Below, in pieces: positions 17,847 to 25,932 of a stretch of 64,000 nucleotides of DNA (within the stretch, counting starts at the first letter, position 1; every line of letters starts with the position of its first letter). The stretch spans positions 548,519 to 612,518 of the forward strand of contig CP070696.1 in assembly GCA_020353535.1 (NCBI GenBank), read 5' to 3'. Below the pieces are notes generated by a model. The model was given only the letters and a program-made list of their open reading frames with translations, ran no database searches and had not been told where the DNA came from. A program made the position numbers and the translations under genes. The DNA is from Spirochaetaceae bacterium. GTDB lineage: Bacteria > Spirochaetota > Spirochaetia > SZUA-6 > DRHE01.

Positions 17847-17863
17847 TGTAACCTTATTATACA
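17847..17863. promoter_or_regulatory. Distal TGT-N11-ACA site, also overlapping the response-regulator start
   Basis: TGTAACCTTATTATACA. Its centre (17855) lies 31 bases from the proximal palindrome's centre (17886), the same spacing as upstream of 6987. It begins four bases upstream of the minus-strand ATG of the response regulator, so binding would cover that gene's ribosome site. Confidence 0.6.
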
Positions 17864-17877
17864 TCTATATTTGAGAA

Positions 17878-17894
17878 TGTATAATAATTATACA
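17878..17894. promoter_or_regulatory. Proximal TGT-N11-ACA palindrome, core of a perfect 23-base inverted repeat
   Basis: TGTATAATAATTATACA. The symmetry extends to 17875-17897 with perfect 11-base arms around one central base (17886). The centre lies 93 bases before the -24 element at 17979. Probable high-affinity site of the NtrC-type regulator encoded next door. Confidence 0.75.
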
Positions 17895-17978
17895 TTCTTG
17901 CATTATTCTGTCAATGATCGGTTGCACCAATAATAATTCGTTGCATCGTATAAAATTATTGTGGGAAAAAATTTAACA

Positions 17979-17994
17979 TGGCATAAATTTTGCT
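17979..17994 (+). promoter_or_regulatory. Sigma-54 (-24/-12) promoter for the transporter operon at 18060
   Basis: TGGCATAAATTTTGCT, with GG and GC in exact consensus spacing. The predicted start point near 18006 gives a leader of about 54 bases ending in AAGGAGG before the ATG at 18060. Confidence 0.82.
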
Positions 17995-18059
17995 TTACCT
18001 AACGTGGGTACATGTAATCATCCAGGTGATTACAAAAAAACGAAGAAGGAGGTTCTTCA

Positions 18060-19133
18060 ATGAACACACCCAAAAAAGTGTTGGCTGCTCTGGTGATAAC
18101 GCTGATGCTTGTCAGTGTAGGCAGTGCCTGGTCTGGGGCGAAAGCTGAAACACCAACGGCAGAAGAGGCCGGTGCGAAAGAGTACACAATCGCCTATGTT
18201 TCCAACGGCCCATACACCTTCTGGACCTATGCACACGCCGGTTGCCTCAAAGCAGAGCAGGAGTTTGAAGGGCTGAAAGTCAACTTCTACAAGCCCCCGC
18301 AGGCCATGTTGGAGGAACAGAAGCGTTTCATCGAAACCCAGATGGCTAAAGGGATAGACGCCCTGGCAATCAGTGTAATCGATCCGGACAACATGACCCC
18401 CTTTCTTAACGAAATAGGTAATCAAATACCGGTGGTCATGTTCGACAGCGATGCTCCCAAGAGCAACAGAAAAGCCTATATTGGTATGAGCAACTACGCG
18501 GCCGGAAGACTGGCCGGGGAGAAGATCAAGGAGCAGCTGCCCAACGGCGGTGAGCTGGTCATCTTTGTAGGCCGGCTGGATGCTCAAAACGCGGTGGAGC
18601 GGCGACAGGGTATCATCGACGAGCTGCAAGGCAAGCCCTATGCTGCTCAGTATCCGGGGCAGATGACCCCTCAGGGGAAGGTTGAAGCTGGCAAGTGGAC
18701 GATTCTCGATACGCGTACTGATGGCGGTGACGAGAGCCGCGCTAAGGGCAACGCTGAAGATACACTGGTGAAATATCCAAACCTGGACCTGATGATCGGG
18801 CTGTGGAGCTACAACACTCCGGCGATCATCAGCGCCTGCGGGGATGCCGGTGTGCTCGGTAAGATGAAGATCATCGGTTTCGACGAGGAAGTTGTTGTAC
18901 TACAGGCGATCAAAGACGGCTACGTTGCCGGTACCATCGTCCAGAATCCCTACGAGTACGGTCGTACGAGTTGCGAAGTACTGTACAAACTCCTCACGGG
19001 GCAAGATGCTGGAATTCCGGCTGACAAACTGGTGGATGTTCCGGCCCGCTTCATCACCAAAGACATGGTAGACAGCTTCATGGAGACTCTAAATAAGCAG
19101 CTGGCAGTAGGAGAGTTCTTCGAGGTGAAGTAA
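18060..19133 (+). CDS. Type I periplasmic sugar-binding protein (RbsB-like)
   Basis: A 357-residue binding protein. A signal peptide covers about residues 1-29 (MNTPKKVLAALVITLMLV... AWSGAKAE). The mature protein shows the RbsB/LsrB pattern: YTIAYVSNGPYTFWTYAHAGC, GIDALAISVIDPD, GGELVIFVGRLDAQNAVERRQGI, LMIGLWSYNTPAIISACGDAG, IIGFDEEVVVLQAIKDGYVAGTIVQNPYEYG. It is the first gene after the sigma-54 promoter and has a strong ribosome site. It supplies a monosaccharide or polyol to the ATPase and permease that follow, and possibly to the orphan permease at 13627. Confidence 0.93.
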   Translation: MNTPKKVLAALVITLMLVSVGSAWSGAKAETPTAEEAGAKEYTIAYVSNGPYTFWTYAHAGCLKAEQEFEGLKVNFYKPPQAMLEEQKRFIETQMAKGIDALAISVIDPDNMTPFLNEIGNQIPVVMFDSDAPKSNRKAYIGMSNYAAGRLAGEKIKEQLPNGGELVIFVGRLDAQNAVERRQGIIDELQGKPYAAQYPGQMTPQGKVEAGKWTILDTRTDGGDESRAKGNAEDTLVKYPNLDLMIGLWSYNTPAIISACGDAGVLGKMKIIGFDEEVVVLQAIKDGYVAGTIVQNPYEYGRTSCEVLYKLLTGQDAGIPADKLVDVPARFITKDMVDSFMETLNKQLAVGEFFEVK

Positions 19134-19155
19134 GCAAAAACGGTCAATAAAAATC

Positions 19156-19195
19156 AACCCTGAGCCTCGACCCACCAGGGTCCCGGCTCGGGGTT
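19156..19195 (+). terminator. Stem-loop between binding protein and ATPase genes
   Basis: An 11-base outer stem (AACCCTGAGCC with GGCTCGGGGTT, one G-U pair) enclosing a smaller hairpin (ACCC/GGGT). No long T-run follows. Probably a stability or partial-termination element giving more binding protein than ATPase. Confidence 0.6.
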
Positions 19196-19313
19196 TCACC
19201 GTCTATGTGTGGAGTCACTTGTCCAATTCCCAGGACGAATAAGGTAAATGTAGAAAAAAATTTACTTCAATGACTAATATAGATCATACAAGGGCGACAA
19301 GAGAGAGTGGCGT

Positions 19314-20825
19314 ATGGCGGAACAAGTTGTACCCTGTCTGCTGAAAATGAGGGAAATCACCAAGTTCTTCCCCGGAGTGAAGGCGCTCGACCGAGTCGAC
19401 ATCGATCTGCGTAAAGGCGAGATCCTGGCCATCATCGGTGAAAACGGGGCGGGCAAGAGCACGCTGGTAAAGATACTGGCAGGAGTACATCAACCCGATG
19501 GCGGCAGAGTCATTCTCAGCGGTGAGGAGATTCATATCGACTCGGTGCAAACGGCAATGCAGAACGGGATATCCTTTGTTCACCAGGAGTTGAACCTCTC
19601 AGACAATCTCGACGTGGCCGCCAATGTCTTTCTAGGCCGGGAACCACGGGAGAGCAGATTTCTCCGTCTCATCGACCGGAAAAGAATCTATGAAGATACG
19701 GAGAGGATTCTAAACAGGATCAATATGCAGGTGAATCCCCGAACCCTGGTTCGGGATCTGACCATCGGCAGTCAGCAGATGGTGGAGATCGCCAAAGCGC
19801 TATCGATCGAAGCTCAGATTCTCATTATGGACGAACCAACGAGCAGCCTGTCACGGGGAGAGACAGAGCGGTTGTTCAGGGTAATCAAAGAGCTTAGATC
19901 CCAGGGAGTGAGCGTGATCTACATCTCCCACCGCCTGGGAGAGGTGAAGGAAGTAGCAGATCGGGTAACCGTTCTCCGGGACGGCTCTGTTTCCGGCCAT
20001 CTGGATAAAAAAGAGATCAACCACGAGAGAATGGTCAAATTGATGGTCGGTAGAGATATCGAAAAATTCTATCACAAAGAACACGAAGTTCTCGGAAAAT
20101 CCTTATTCGAAGTACGTAATTTTCGGGTGCCCGAGCATCCGAACTATCCGATAGATTTTACGCTCCATGCCGGAGAGATTCTAGTAATCGCCGGACTGGT
20201 CGGTTCCGGACGAACCGAACTGGCTCACGCCCTGTTTGGAATCGGTAAACCACCAGGAGGTGAAATCCTCCTGAACGGTAAGCCTATCAAGATAGAGGTT
20301 CCCCAGGATGCTATTCGTGAGGGAATTATCCTCGTCCCCGAAGACAGAAAGCTGCATGGCTTGATTGTGGAGATGCCTGTCGAAACCAATATCACCTTAC
20401 CCGGGCTGCAACACTACCAAAAGCTGAAGATGATTCAGTTCGATCAGGCCCGGGAAGTGGCAAACGACATGGTGAAGAGTCTCGACATTCGCCTTAGATC
20501 GATTGACCAAATCGTGGAATCCCTTTCCGGAGGAAACCAACAGAAAGTTGTACTGGCCAAGTGGCTTTCGCTGAATCCCAAAGTTCTGCTGCTCGACGAA
20601 CCAACACGTGGGATCGATGTAGTAGCCAAAGAGGAAATCTACAGACTTATGGAAAGATTGGCGGCAGAAGGCGTGGCCATCCTGGTCATCTCCAGTGAGA
20701 TGCAGGAGGTGCTCGGTATTGCAGATAGGATCCTTGTGATGCACGAAGGTAGACTAAGTGGCGAGCTACGTCCCGATCAATTCAGCGAGGAAGCAGTTGT
20801 GAATTTAGCAACAGGAGGCAGATAA
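19314..20825 (+). CDS. Sugar ABC transporter ATPase, RbsA type (two ATPase domains)
   Basis: A 503-residue tandem ATPase. The first domain has Walker A GENGAGKST (about residues 43-51), Q-loop FVHQE, Walker B ILIMDEPTSSLS and ISHR. The second has a degenerate Walker A GLVGSGRTEL, signature LSGGNQQKVVLAKWL and Walker B LLLDEPTRGIDV, as is typical of RbsA/MglA/XylG. Each cassette energises an RbsC-type permease. Its N-terminal domain is the natural relative of the ABC domain fused to the kinase at 14672. The permease at 20826 starts immediately after its stop. Confidence 0.95.
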   Translation: MAEQVVPCLLKMREITKFFPGVKALDRVDIDLRKGEILAIIGENGAGKSTLVKILAGVHQPDGGRVILSGEEIHIDSVQTAMQNGISFVHQELNLSDNLDVAANVFLGREPRESRFLRLIDRKRIYEDTERILNRINMQVNPRTLVRDLTIGSQQMVEIAKALSIEAQILIMDEPTSSLSRGETERLFRVIKELRSQGVSVIYISHRLGEVKEVADRVTVLRDGSVSGHLDKKEINHERMVKLMVGRDIEKFYHKEHEVLGKSLFEVRNFRVPEHPNYPIDFTLHAGEILVIAGLVGSGRTELAHALFGIGKPPGGEILLNGKPIKIEVPQDAIREGIILVPEDRKLHGLIVEMPVETNITLPGLQHYQKLKMIQFDQAREVANDMVKSLDIRLRSIDQIVESLSGGNQQKVVLAKWLSLNPKVLLLDEPTRGIDVVAKEEIYRLMERLAAEGVAILVISSEMQEVLGIADRILVMHEGRLSGELRPDQFSEEAVVNLATGGR

Positions 20826-21878
20826 ATGAGGAGAATCGCCGGTATTGCAGCTATATTGATCGTGGTTATGCTGGTTACTGCGATCATTAGTCCCACGTTT
20901 CTAAATCCATACAATCTTAAAAATATTCTGCGTTGGACGGGCCTGTTTGGGCTGCTTAGTTTGGGCGAGGGCTTCGTCATTATGACAGGAGGTATAGATC
21001 TGTCCGTCGGTTCAATAGCCGGCCTTATTGGAGCCTTATCGGCCCATTTCATCCGCATGAGGGAGTGGCCGATCGCCTTGGTGATCCCCCTCTGCTTTCT
21101 GCTGGCCATGCTCATGGGCCTGGTCCACGGCTTGCTGGTGACCAAGATCAAGATGCAGCCCTTTGTCGTCACCCTGTGCGGCCTGTTTATCTACCGGGGA
21201 ATGGCACGCTTTTCGATGCAGGACGTCACACAGGGATACGGCAATGAGTTCCATGGTCTTAAATTTCTGGCTCACGGGAAGGTACCATCTGCGTTCTGGG
21301 CTGAAGGAACGGCTCCCCGTTTCTTTGAAAACTGGTCATTACCGATGCCTTTTATCATCATTGTTGTAGTGGGAATTATCCTGGCTGTTTTTCTGAACAG
21401 AACGGTATACGGTCGTTATATACTCGCCTTGGGGCGAAATGAGCGGGCTGCCCGCTTCAGCGGTATCAACACCGACCGGATGACTATCGTAGCCTACATG
21501 ATCTCTACCACCTGTGCAGGACTGGCTGGAATCCTCTTTTCCTTAGATCTCAATACCGTACAACCGTCATCCGCGGGAAACATGTACGAGCTGTATGCCA
21601 TCGCGGGCTGCGTGGTAGGGGGAGTGAGCCTCAAAGGGGGAGAGGGAAATATTCTTGGAGTAATCATCGGTACGGCGATCGTCCGTGTGCTGTATAACGC
21701 CATCAACATCCTCGGGATCGCCACCACCCTCGAATTTGCGGTCGTGGGCTTCGTGATCCTGATTGGAGTCGGCGCAGATGAGGTACTCAAAGGAATTACT
21801 GCCAGGCGGAGGGTAGCTGAAGTTCGCCTGGCTCAATCCGTATCTGGCCCTCCACCGCCCGGCGGAACAGGGGAGTAG
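20826..21878 (+). CDS. Sugar ABC transporter permease, RbsC type
   Basis: A 350-residue membrane protein with the MTGGIDLSVGSIAGL signature and about eight to ten hydrophobic segments. It starts directly after the ATPase stop, behind AGGAGG. It is a close paralogue of the permease at 13627. It is the last gene of the sigma-54 transporter operon; the next gene lies on the opposite strand. Confidence 0.93.
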   Translation: MRRIAGIAAILIVVMLVTAIISPTFLNPYNLKNILRWTGLFGLLSLGEGFVIMTGGIDLSVGSIAGLIGALSAHFIRMREWPIALVIPLCFLLAMLMGLVHGLLVTKIKMQPFVVTLCGLFIYRGMARFSMQDVTQGYGNEFHGLKFLAHGKVPSAFWAEGTAPRFFENWSLPMPFIIIVVVGIILAVFLNRTVYGRYILALGRNERAARFSGINTDRMTIVAYMISTTCAGLAGILFSLDLNTVQPSSAGNMYELYAIAGCVVGGVSLKGGEGNILGVIIGTAIVRVLYNAINILGIATTLEFAVVGFVILIGVGADEVLKGITARRRVAEVRLAQSVSGPPPPGGTGE

Positions 21879-21918
21879 GACGGTCTGCCCGCATGGCTGA
21901 ATCCATACGGAGCAGGCT

Positions 21919-22944
21919 CTATGCCCAGGGATCGATCATCATCTTGATTTCTTGATCTTTCGCGCCAGCAAAACGGTCAAAGGCCAGCTCGATCTTCTCA
22001 AGAGGATACACGCCGGTCACCAGATCGGACAGATTAAGCTTTCCGTGTTCCAGCAACTCAATTGCCCGCTGCATCTCCCGTGGCGGCCGTCTGGAGGTGA
22101 GGATACGTGCCTGCCGATGATAGAACCAATTCAGAGACAATGACAACCGCTCTTCTTCGGGACAGAGCCCGAAGCTCATGAAGGTTCCCCCGCGCCCCAG
22201 CAGCGGCAGCGACTGCTCAATGGCGTCGGTCGAGCCGGTTGCGTCGATCAGATAATCGACCCCACGGGGACAGAGTGAACGCACCTCCTGCTCCAGCTCC
22301 TGTTCCCTGGGGGAGAGCACCCTGTCGGCTCCAAAGCCTTCGGCTTTCTGTCTGCGCATGGGCACCAGCTCCGTCTGGATGAGGGTGACCGCCAGAGTTC
22401 TCCGCAACAGCTGATTCCAAATCAGACCCACGGCACCGGCACCCAATATAAGAATCGAACGCCCCGCCTCGGGTTGGAGCCGTGTCAGGCCGGCCAACAC
22501 CGTGGATAGGGTTTCCGTCAAAACAGCGTCTTCAGCGCCCACATTGACACCAATCTTGTACACATTGGCTGCCGGCACGCAGGTATACTGAGCGAACCCT
22601 CCTTGGCGGTGATAACCTACAAAGGTCTCCCGTTCACAGAAGCGATACTCTCCGCGCTTGCAGCTGTCGCAGGAACCACAAAAGATAAAGGGATCCACCA
22701 CCACAGGATCACCGATTTGAAATCCCGAATTCGTCTCTGAGAGCTCATCCACCCGGCCATAGATCTCATGGCCCAAGATCACGGGGGGTTCGGCGTTGTG
22801 GATCTCCCCGGAGTAGATATGGGCGTCGGTTCCGCAGACCCCGCAACCAAGTACTTTGATCCGCACCTCCCCGGGAGACGGCTCGGGAATCGGAAGGTCC
22901 TGAAACTCGATCCGCCCGGGCGCTTTGAACACGGCTGCCTTCAC
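21919..22944 (-). CDS. Zinc-dependent medium-chain dehydrogenase (polyol/threonine dehydrogenase type)
   Basis: A 341-residue MDR protein. Catalytic zinc ligands in GCGVCGTDAHIY and GHEIYGRV, structural Cys cluster CGSCDSCKRGEYRFC, cofactor fold SILILGAGAVGLIW, and a C-terminal VYPLEKIELAFDRF. Start is a GTG at 22944 behind AGAGAGGG. It lies convergent to the transporter at 20826 and divergent from the efflux pump at 23116. It may act on the same sugars as the sigma-54 regulon but has its own upstream region without a -24/-12 element that I can see. Confidence 0.9.
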   Translation of the reverse strand: MKAAVFKAPGRIEFQDLPIPEPSPGEVRIKVLGCGVCGTDAHIYSGEIHNAEPPVILGHEIYGRVDELSETNSGFQIGDPVVVDPFIFCGSCDSCKRGEYRFCERETFVGYHRQGGFAQYTCVPAANVYKIGVNVGAEDAVLTETLSTVLAGLTRLQPEAGRSILILGAGAVGLIWNQLLRRTLAVTLIQTELVPMRRQKAEGFGADRVLSPREQELEQEVRSLCPRGVDYLIDATGSTDAIEQSLPLLGRGGTFMSFGLCPEEERLSLSLNWFYHRQARILTSRRPPREMQRAIELLEHGKLNLSDLVTGVYPLEKIELAFDRFAGAKDQEIKMMIDPWA

Positions 22945-23017
22945 TTCTACCCTCTCTTTCTTCGAAACATCGCGAAAAACCGCAGATGGATACTCGAAAT
23001 AGGACGATCCCCATATC

Positions 23018-23046
23018 TTGCTACGATTATAGCATTACCTTATAAC
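23018..23046 (+). promoter_or_regulatory. Sigma-70-like promoter for the MFS gene
   Basis: TTGCTA at 23018-23023, 17-base spacer, TATAAC at 23041-23046, about 70 bases before the GTG at 23116. A TATAAT on the opposite strand (23031-23026) could serve the divergent dehydrogenase. Confidence 0.45.
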
Positions 23047-23115
23047 AAATCTAACCAATTATCGAAGAGAACACAGTTATCGGTGGTATCGTCGATACCG
23101 GGGAGACAGCGAAAA

Positions 23116-24540
23116 GTGAGCCCAAAAAAAACGGATAGTCGTTCAGAGTCATACGATCAAACAGGACAGCGGGTTGCCCTGACCGCTGCGATAATGGCCT
23201 CGTTCCTTACACCCTTTATGGTATCCTCGGTCAACGTTGCCCTCCCGGTAGTCGGAAACGAGTTCTCCTTGAACGCGACAGCTCTCGGCTGGATTGCCAC
23301 AGCCTACCTGCTAGCCGCAGCCATGGTTCTCATGCCGGCGGGCAAACTGGCGGATATCGTGGGAAGAAAAAAGCTCTACCTCGTTGGTCTGGGTCTTTAT
23401 TCAGGGGCGTCTTTCCTCTGTTCTTTTGCCGTTTCCAGCTTGTCGCTGATCCTGTTTCGAATATTCCAGGGATTCGGAGCCGGTGTGATGTTTGCCACCG
23501 GTCTGGCGATCGTGACGTCAGTTTTCCCGCCCGAAAAAAGGGGAATGGCCTTAGGAATCGTTGCGGGCGCCACCTACCTGGGATTGTCCGTAGGTCCGGT
23601 TGTCGGCGGGCTGCTCACCCATTATCTGGGCTGGCAGAGCATCTTCTGGAGCACGGCTCCCGTCGGCCTGATCGCCTTTGCTCTGGTACTCTTCGGCCTC
23701 AAGGGGGAGTGGGCTGAAGCCCGAGGAGAGTCCTTCGACCTGGCCGGCTCCATCGTTCTGGCGATTTCCCTGCCTGCCGTAGTCTACGGGTCTTCGAACC
23801 TTCCTTCGCTTATGGGGATCCTGTTGCTGGCTGTAGGTTTCCTCGGGATTTGCGCCTTTTTTCTGATAGAGGCGCGGATTTCTTCTCCCATCTTTCCGGT
23901 AACCCTGCTGGGCAACAACAGGACGTTCGCTTTTTCATGTCTGGCCGCCCTGATCAACTACAGTTCTACCTTCGCGGTGACCTTTCTGCTAAGCCTCTAC
24001 CTGCAGCATATCCAGGGGCTGCCGCCGCAGAGGGCCGGTACCGTACTCGTCGCCCAACCGATCGTAATGGCAGCGGTTTCACCTCTGGCAGGCAAGCTTT
24101 CCGACAGGATCGAGGTGCGAGTGCTGGCTTCGATAGGCATGGCCCTTGTCGCCCTGGGACTGGCTCTGTTGGTATTCCTGGACATTCAGACCCGTATACC
24201 CTTCGTGGTGGTCTCTTTGGTCGTCCTGGGTCTCGGATACGGCTTGTTCTCCTCTCCCAACATGAACGCAATTATGAGCTCTGTGGATAAACGCTTATAC
24301 GGAGTCGCTTCGGCTACCGTGGGAACGGTCCGGTTGATGGGGCAGATGCTGAGTATGTCCATCGCCGTGGTGATCTTCACCCTGGTTATCGGCCAGGTGC
24401 AGATCAGCCCCGCGGTCTATAGGCAGCTGCTCAGAAGTATACGGATTGCCTTTTCTGTATTCTCTCTGCTCTGCTTTGCCGGAATCTTTGCCTCCATGGT
24501 ACGGGGTAGACTCCACTCTACACGGCATCAGGAAGCGTAG
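23116..24540 (+). CDS. MFS efflux transporter, DHA2 (14-segment) family
   Basis: A 474-residue transporter. The start chosen is the GTG at 23116 behind GGGGAGA; a much longer frame would run back through the divergent dehydrogenase and is not credible. The protein has about 14 hydrophobic segments. DHA2/EmrB-QacA marks include MASFLTPFMVSSVNVALPVVG, GWIATAYLLAAAMVLMPAGKLADIVGRKKLY (motif A) and FQGFGAGVMFATGLAIVTSVFPPEKRG. It exports drugs or other organic molecules by proton antiport; the substrate is unknown. The end overlaps the convergent oxidoreductase gene by 13 bases. Confidence 0.92.
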   Translation: MSPKKTDSRSESYDQTGQRVALTAAIMASFLTPFMVSSVNVALPVVGNEFSLNATALGWIATAYLLAAAMVLMPAGKLADIVGRKKLYLVGLGLYSGASFLCSFAVSSLSLILFRIFQGFGAGVMFATGLAIVTSVFPPEKRGMALGIVAGATYLGLSVGPVVGGLLTHYLGWQSIFWSTAPVGLIAFALVLFGLKGEWAEARGESFDLAGSIVLAISLPAVVYGSSNLPSLMGILLLAVGFLGICAFFLIEARISSPIFPVTLLGNNRTFAFSCLAALINYSSTFAVTFLLSLYLQHIQGLPPQRAGTVLVAQPIVMAAVSPLAGKLSDRIEVRVLASIGMALVALGLALLVFLDIQTRIPFVVVSLVVLGLGYGLFSSPNMNAIMSSVDKRLYGVASATVGTVRLMGQMLSMSIAVVIFTLVIGQVQISPAVYRQLLRSIRIAFSVFSLLCFAGIFASMVRGRLHSTRHQEA

Positions 24541-25493
24541 ATCTCTTCGATGATTTCCGCCACGCGCAATCCCGTTTCTCCCGGCACGGGAGGCTCTCTG
24601 TCCTTGAGAAACGCATCCGTGACCGCACGGATGTAAGGGAGGTGCAGATTTTCGTGTGGAGGATGATCTTCGTTGCGATCGCCAGCAGCGGTCCGAGCCC
24701 TCATCGTTCCGCCGTTGAGCACCGGAACGTGGATCGCTCCTAAGGTGCCGAAGATGTTCAGAGTGTCCTGTGGTTCCTCGATCGCCCGGCTCACCGCTAG
24801 TATGCCGCGGGTTTCGCTTTGAAACTCGAACAGCGAGATCGATGTATCCTCCACATTCCAGTCCATCAGCAGCCGGCCGTTGCTCCCCCAGGCATGGGTT
24901 ACCGGTCCCAGGATGTTGAGCAGCACCTCGATACGGTGACAACCGAAATCCAGCAACGGTCCCCCACCCGCCTGCTCCTTGCGGACCATCCAATACCTGG
25001 GATCATCCTTTTCGGGGCGAAAGATCTCAAAAGCCCGGATCTCCGTCAGAACAACCTTGCCGATCTCCCCGGCGGCGATGATCTCTTTGATCCTGGTGAC
25101 CAGTGGATAGAAATGCCGATAGTAGGCAATGCTGAGTCTTACCCCGTTGCTCCTGCAAGCTGCGATCATCCGCCGGCAGGCTTGAGGATCCAAGGCCATG
25201 GGCTTTTCGCAAATCACATGCTTTCCCGCCTTGGCTGCGGCTATGGTCTGCTCTTCATGGAGGTTGTGGGGCGTTGCGATATAGACGGCGTCGATCTCTT
25301 CATCCTCGAGAAGCTCCCGCCAGTCCCGGTACCAACGCTCTGCCCCGAACTCCCGGGCGAAGGCTTCGGCAAGCTCGTATCGCGCCCGGTTGACCGCGAC
25401 CAAGCGGCAGTTGTCCAGATCCCGCAGCGCCGGCGCCACCCGTTTCCTGGCGATATCCCCGCATCCGATCAATCCCCAACGCAATACAGCCAC
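24528..25493 (-). CDS. Gfo/Idh/MocA-family oxidoreductase
   Basis: A 321-residue protein. The GTG at 25493 is chosen because AAAGGAGAG lies just before it and the Rossmann motif VLRWGLIGCGDIARKRVAPAL starts at once; a longer frame starts at 25526. Family marks: EIDAVYIATPHNLHEEQTIAAAKAGKHVICEKPMALD with the catalytic-region EKP, LSIAYYRHFYPLVTRIKEIIAAGEIGKV, and GGGPLLDFGCHRIEVLL, where the conserved Asp and His of the active site can be seen. It acts on a sugar or cyclitol derivative, unknown here. It is a single gene convergent to the efflux pump. Confidence 0.92.
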   Translation of the reverse strand: MAVLRWGLIGCGDIARKRVAPALRDLDNCRLVAVNRARYELAEAFAREFGAERWYRDWRELLEDEEIDAVYIATPHNLHEEQTIAAAKAGKHVICEKPMALDPQACRRMIAACRSNGVRLSIAYYRHFYPLVTRIKEIIAAGEIGKVVLTEIRAFEIFRPEKDDPRYWMVRKEQAGGGPLLDFGCHRIEVLLNILGPVTHAWGSNGRLLMDWNVEDTSISLFEFQSETRGILAVSRAIEEPQDTLNIFGTLGAIHVPVLNGGTMRARTAAGDRNEDHPPHENLHLPYIRAVTDAFLKDREPPVPGETGLRVAEIIEEIYAS

Positions 25494-25599
25494 GAGCTCT
25501 CTCCTTTCCTCGCGAATCCGCATCATCCGAAAGATTTACAAGCGGCTTATCAGATCTCGGCCTGAGTATCTGTCAGCCTAGCCCCTTGGTGGGAGGTTG

Positions 25600-25827
25600 T
25601 CAATCAAACTCTAGGATCAACGTATTTCGCCGGGACTTTGGCTCCGGCGGCTGTTCCTGCGGCAGGGCGGGCTTCTGCAGCGCATCCACCATCGGCACCG
25701 ACACCTCCTGGCCTTTTGATCCCGCCGGCATCATTTCGAGCACTACGTTCAGTTCTTCCTTGCCGACCATGCCGCAGCGCAGGAGGAGTTGCAGGATTTT
25801 CAGAGCGGTATTTGTCTGTGTGTTCAC
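25600..25827 (-). CDS. Small hypothetical protein, 75 residues
   Basis: The frame starts at GTG with AGAGG about eight bases upstream, and a good promoter lies just before it (25862-25888, minus strand). The first half (TALKILQLLLRCGMVGKEELNVVLEMMP) looks like a short amphipathic helical domain; the second is Pro/Gln/Lys-rich (LPQEQPPEPKSRR). No family is recognised. Its reality rests on promoter, ribosome site and sensible composition. Overlapping frames on both strands here seem to be shadows. Confidence 0.5.
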   Translation of the reverse strand: MNTQTNTALKILQLLLRCGMVGKEELNVVLEMMPAGSKGQEVSVPMVDALQKPALPQEQPPEPKSRRNTLILEFD

Positions 25828-25861
25828 CGGTAGGACCTCTCAATAATTTATACTTATTATT

Positions 25862-25888
25862 TGTATAGTATTTTTAATAAATTGTCAA
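25862..25888 (-). promoter_or_regulatory. Sigma-70-like promoter for the 75-residue gene
   Basis: On the minus strand, perfect TTGACA (25888-25883), then TACAAA after 17 bases or TATACA after 15, in a very AT-rich stretch, about 35 bases upstream of the GTG at 25827. Confidence 0.5.
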
Positions 25889-25932
25889 GCTCTATTCAGG
25901 TACTTTCCAGGGCACTATGCTGGCCGGTGGGA

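Noticed and set aside
22768..23115. Upstream extension of the MFS frame into the divergent dehydrogenase gene
   Set aside because: Runs antisense through a well-supported MDR gene, lacks protein-like composition, and a GTG with a ribosome site exists at 23116.
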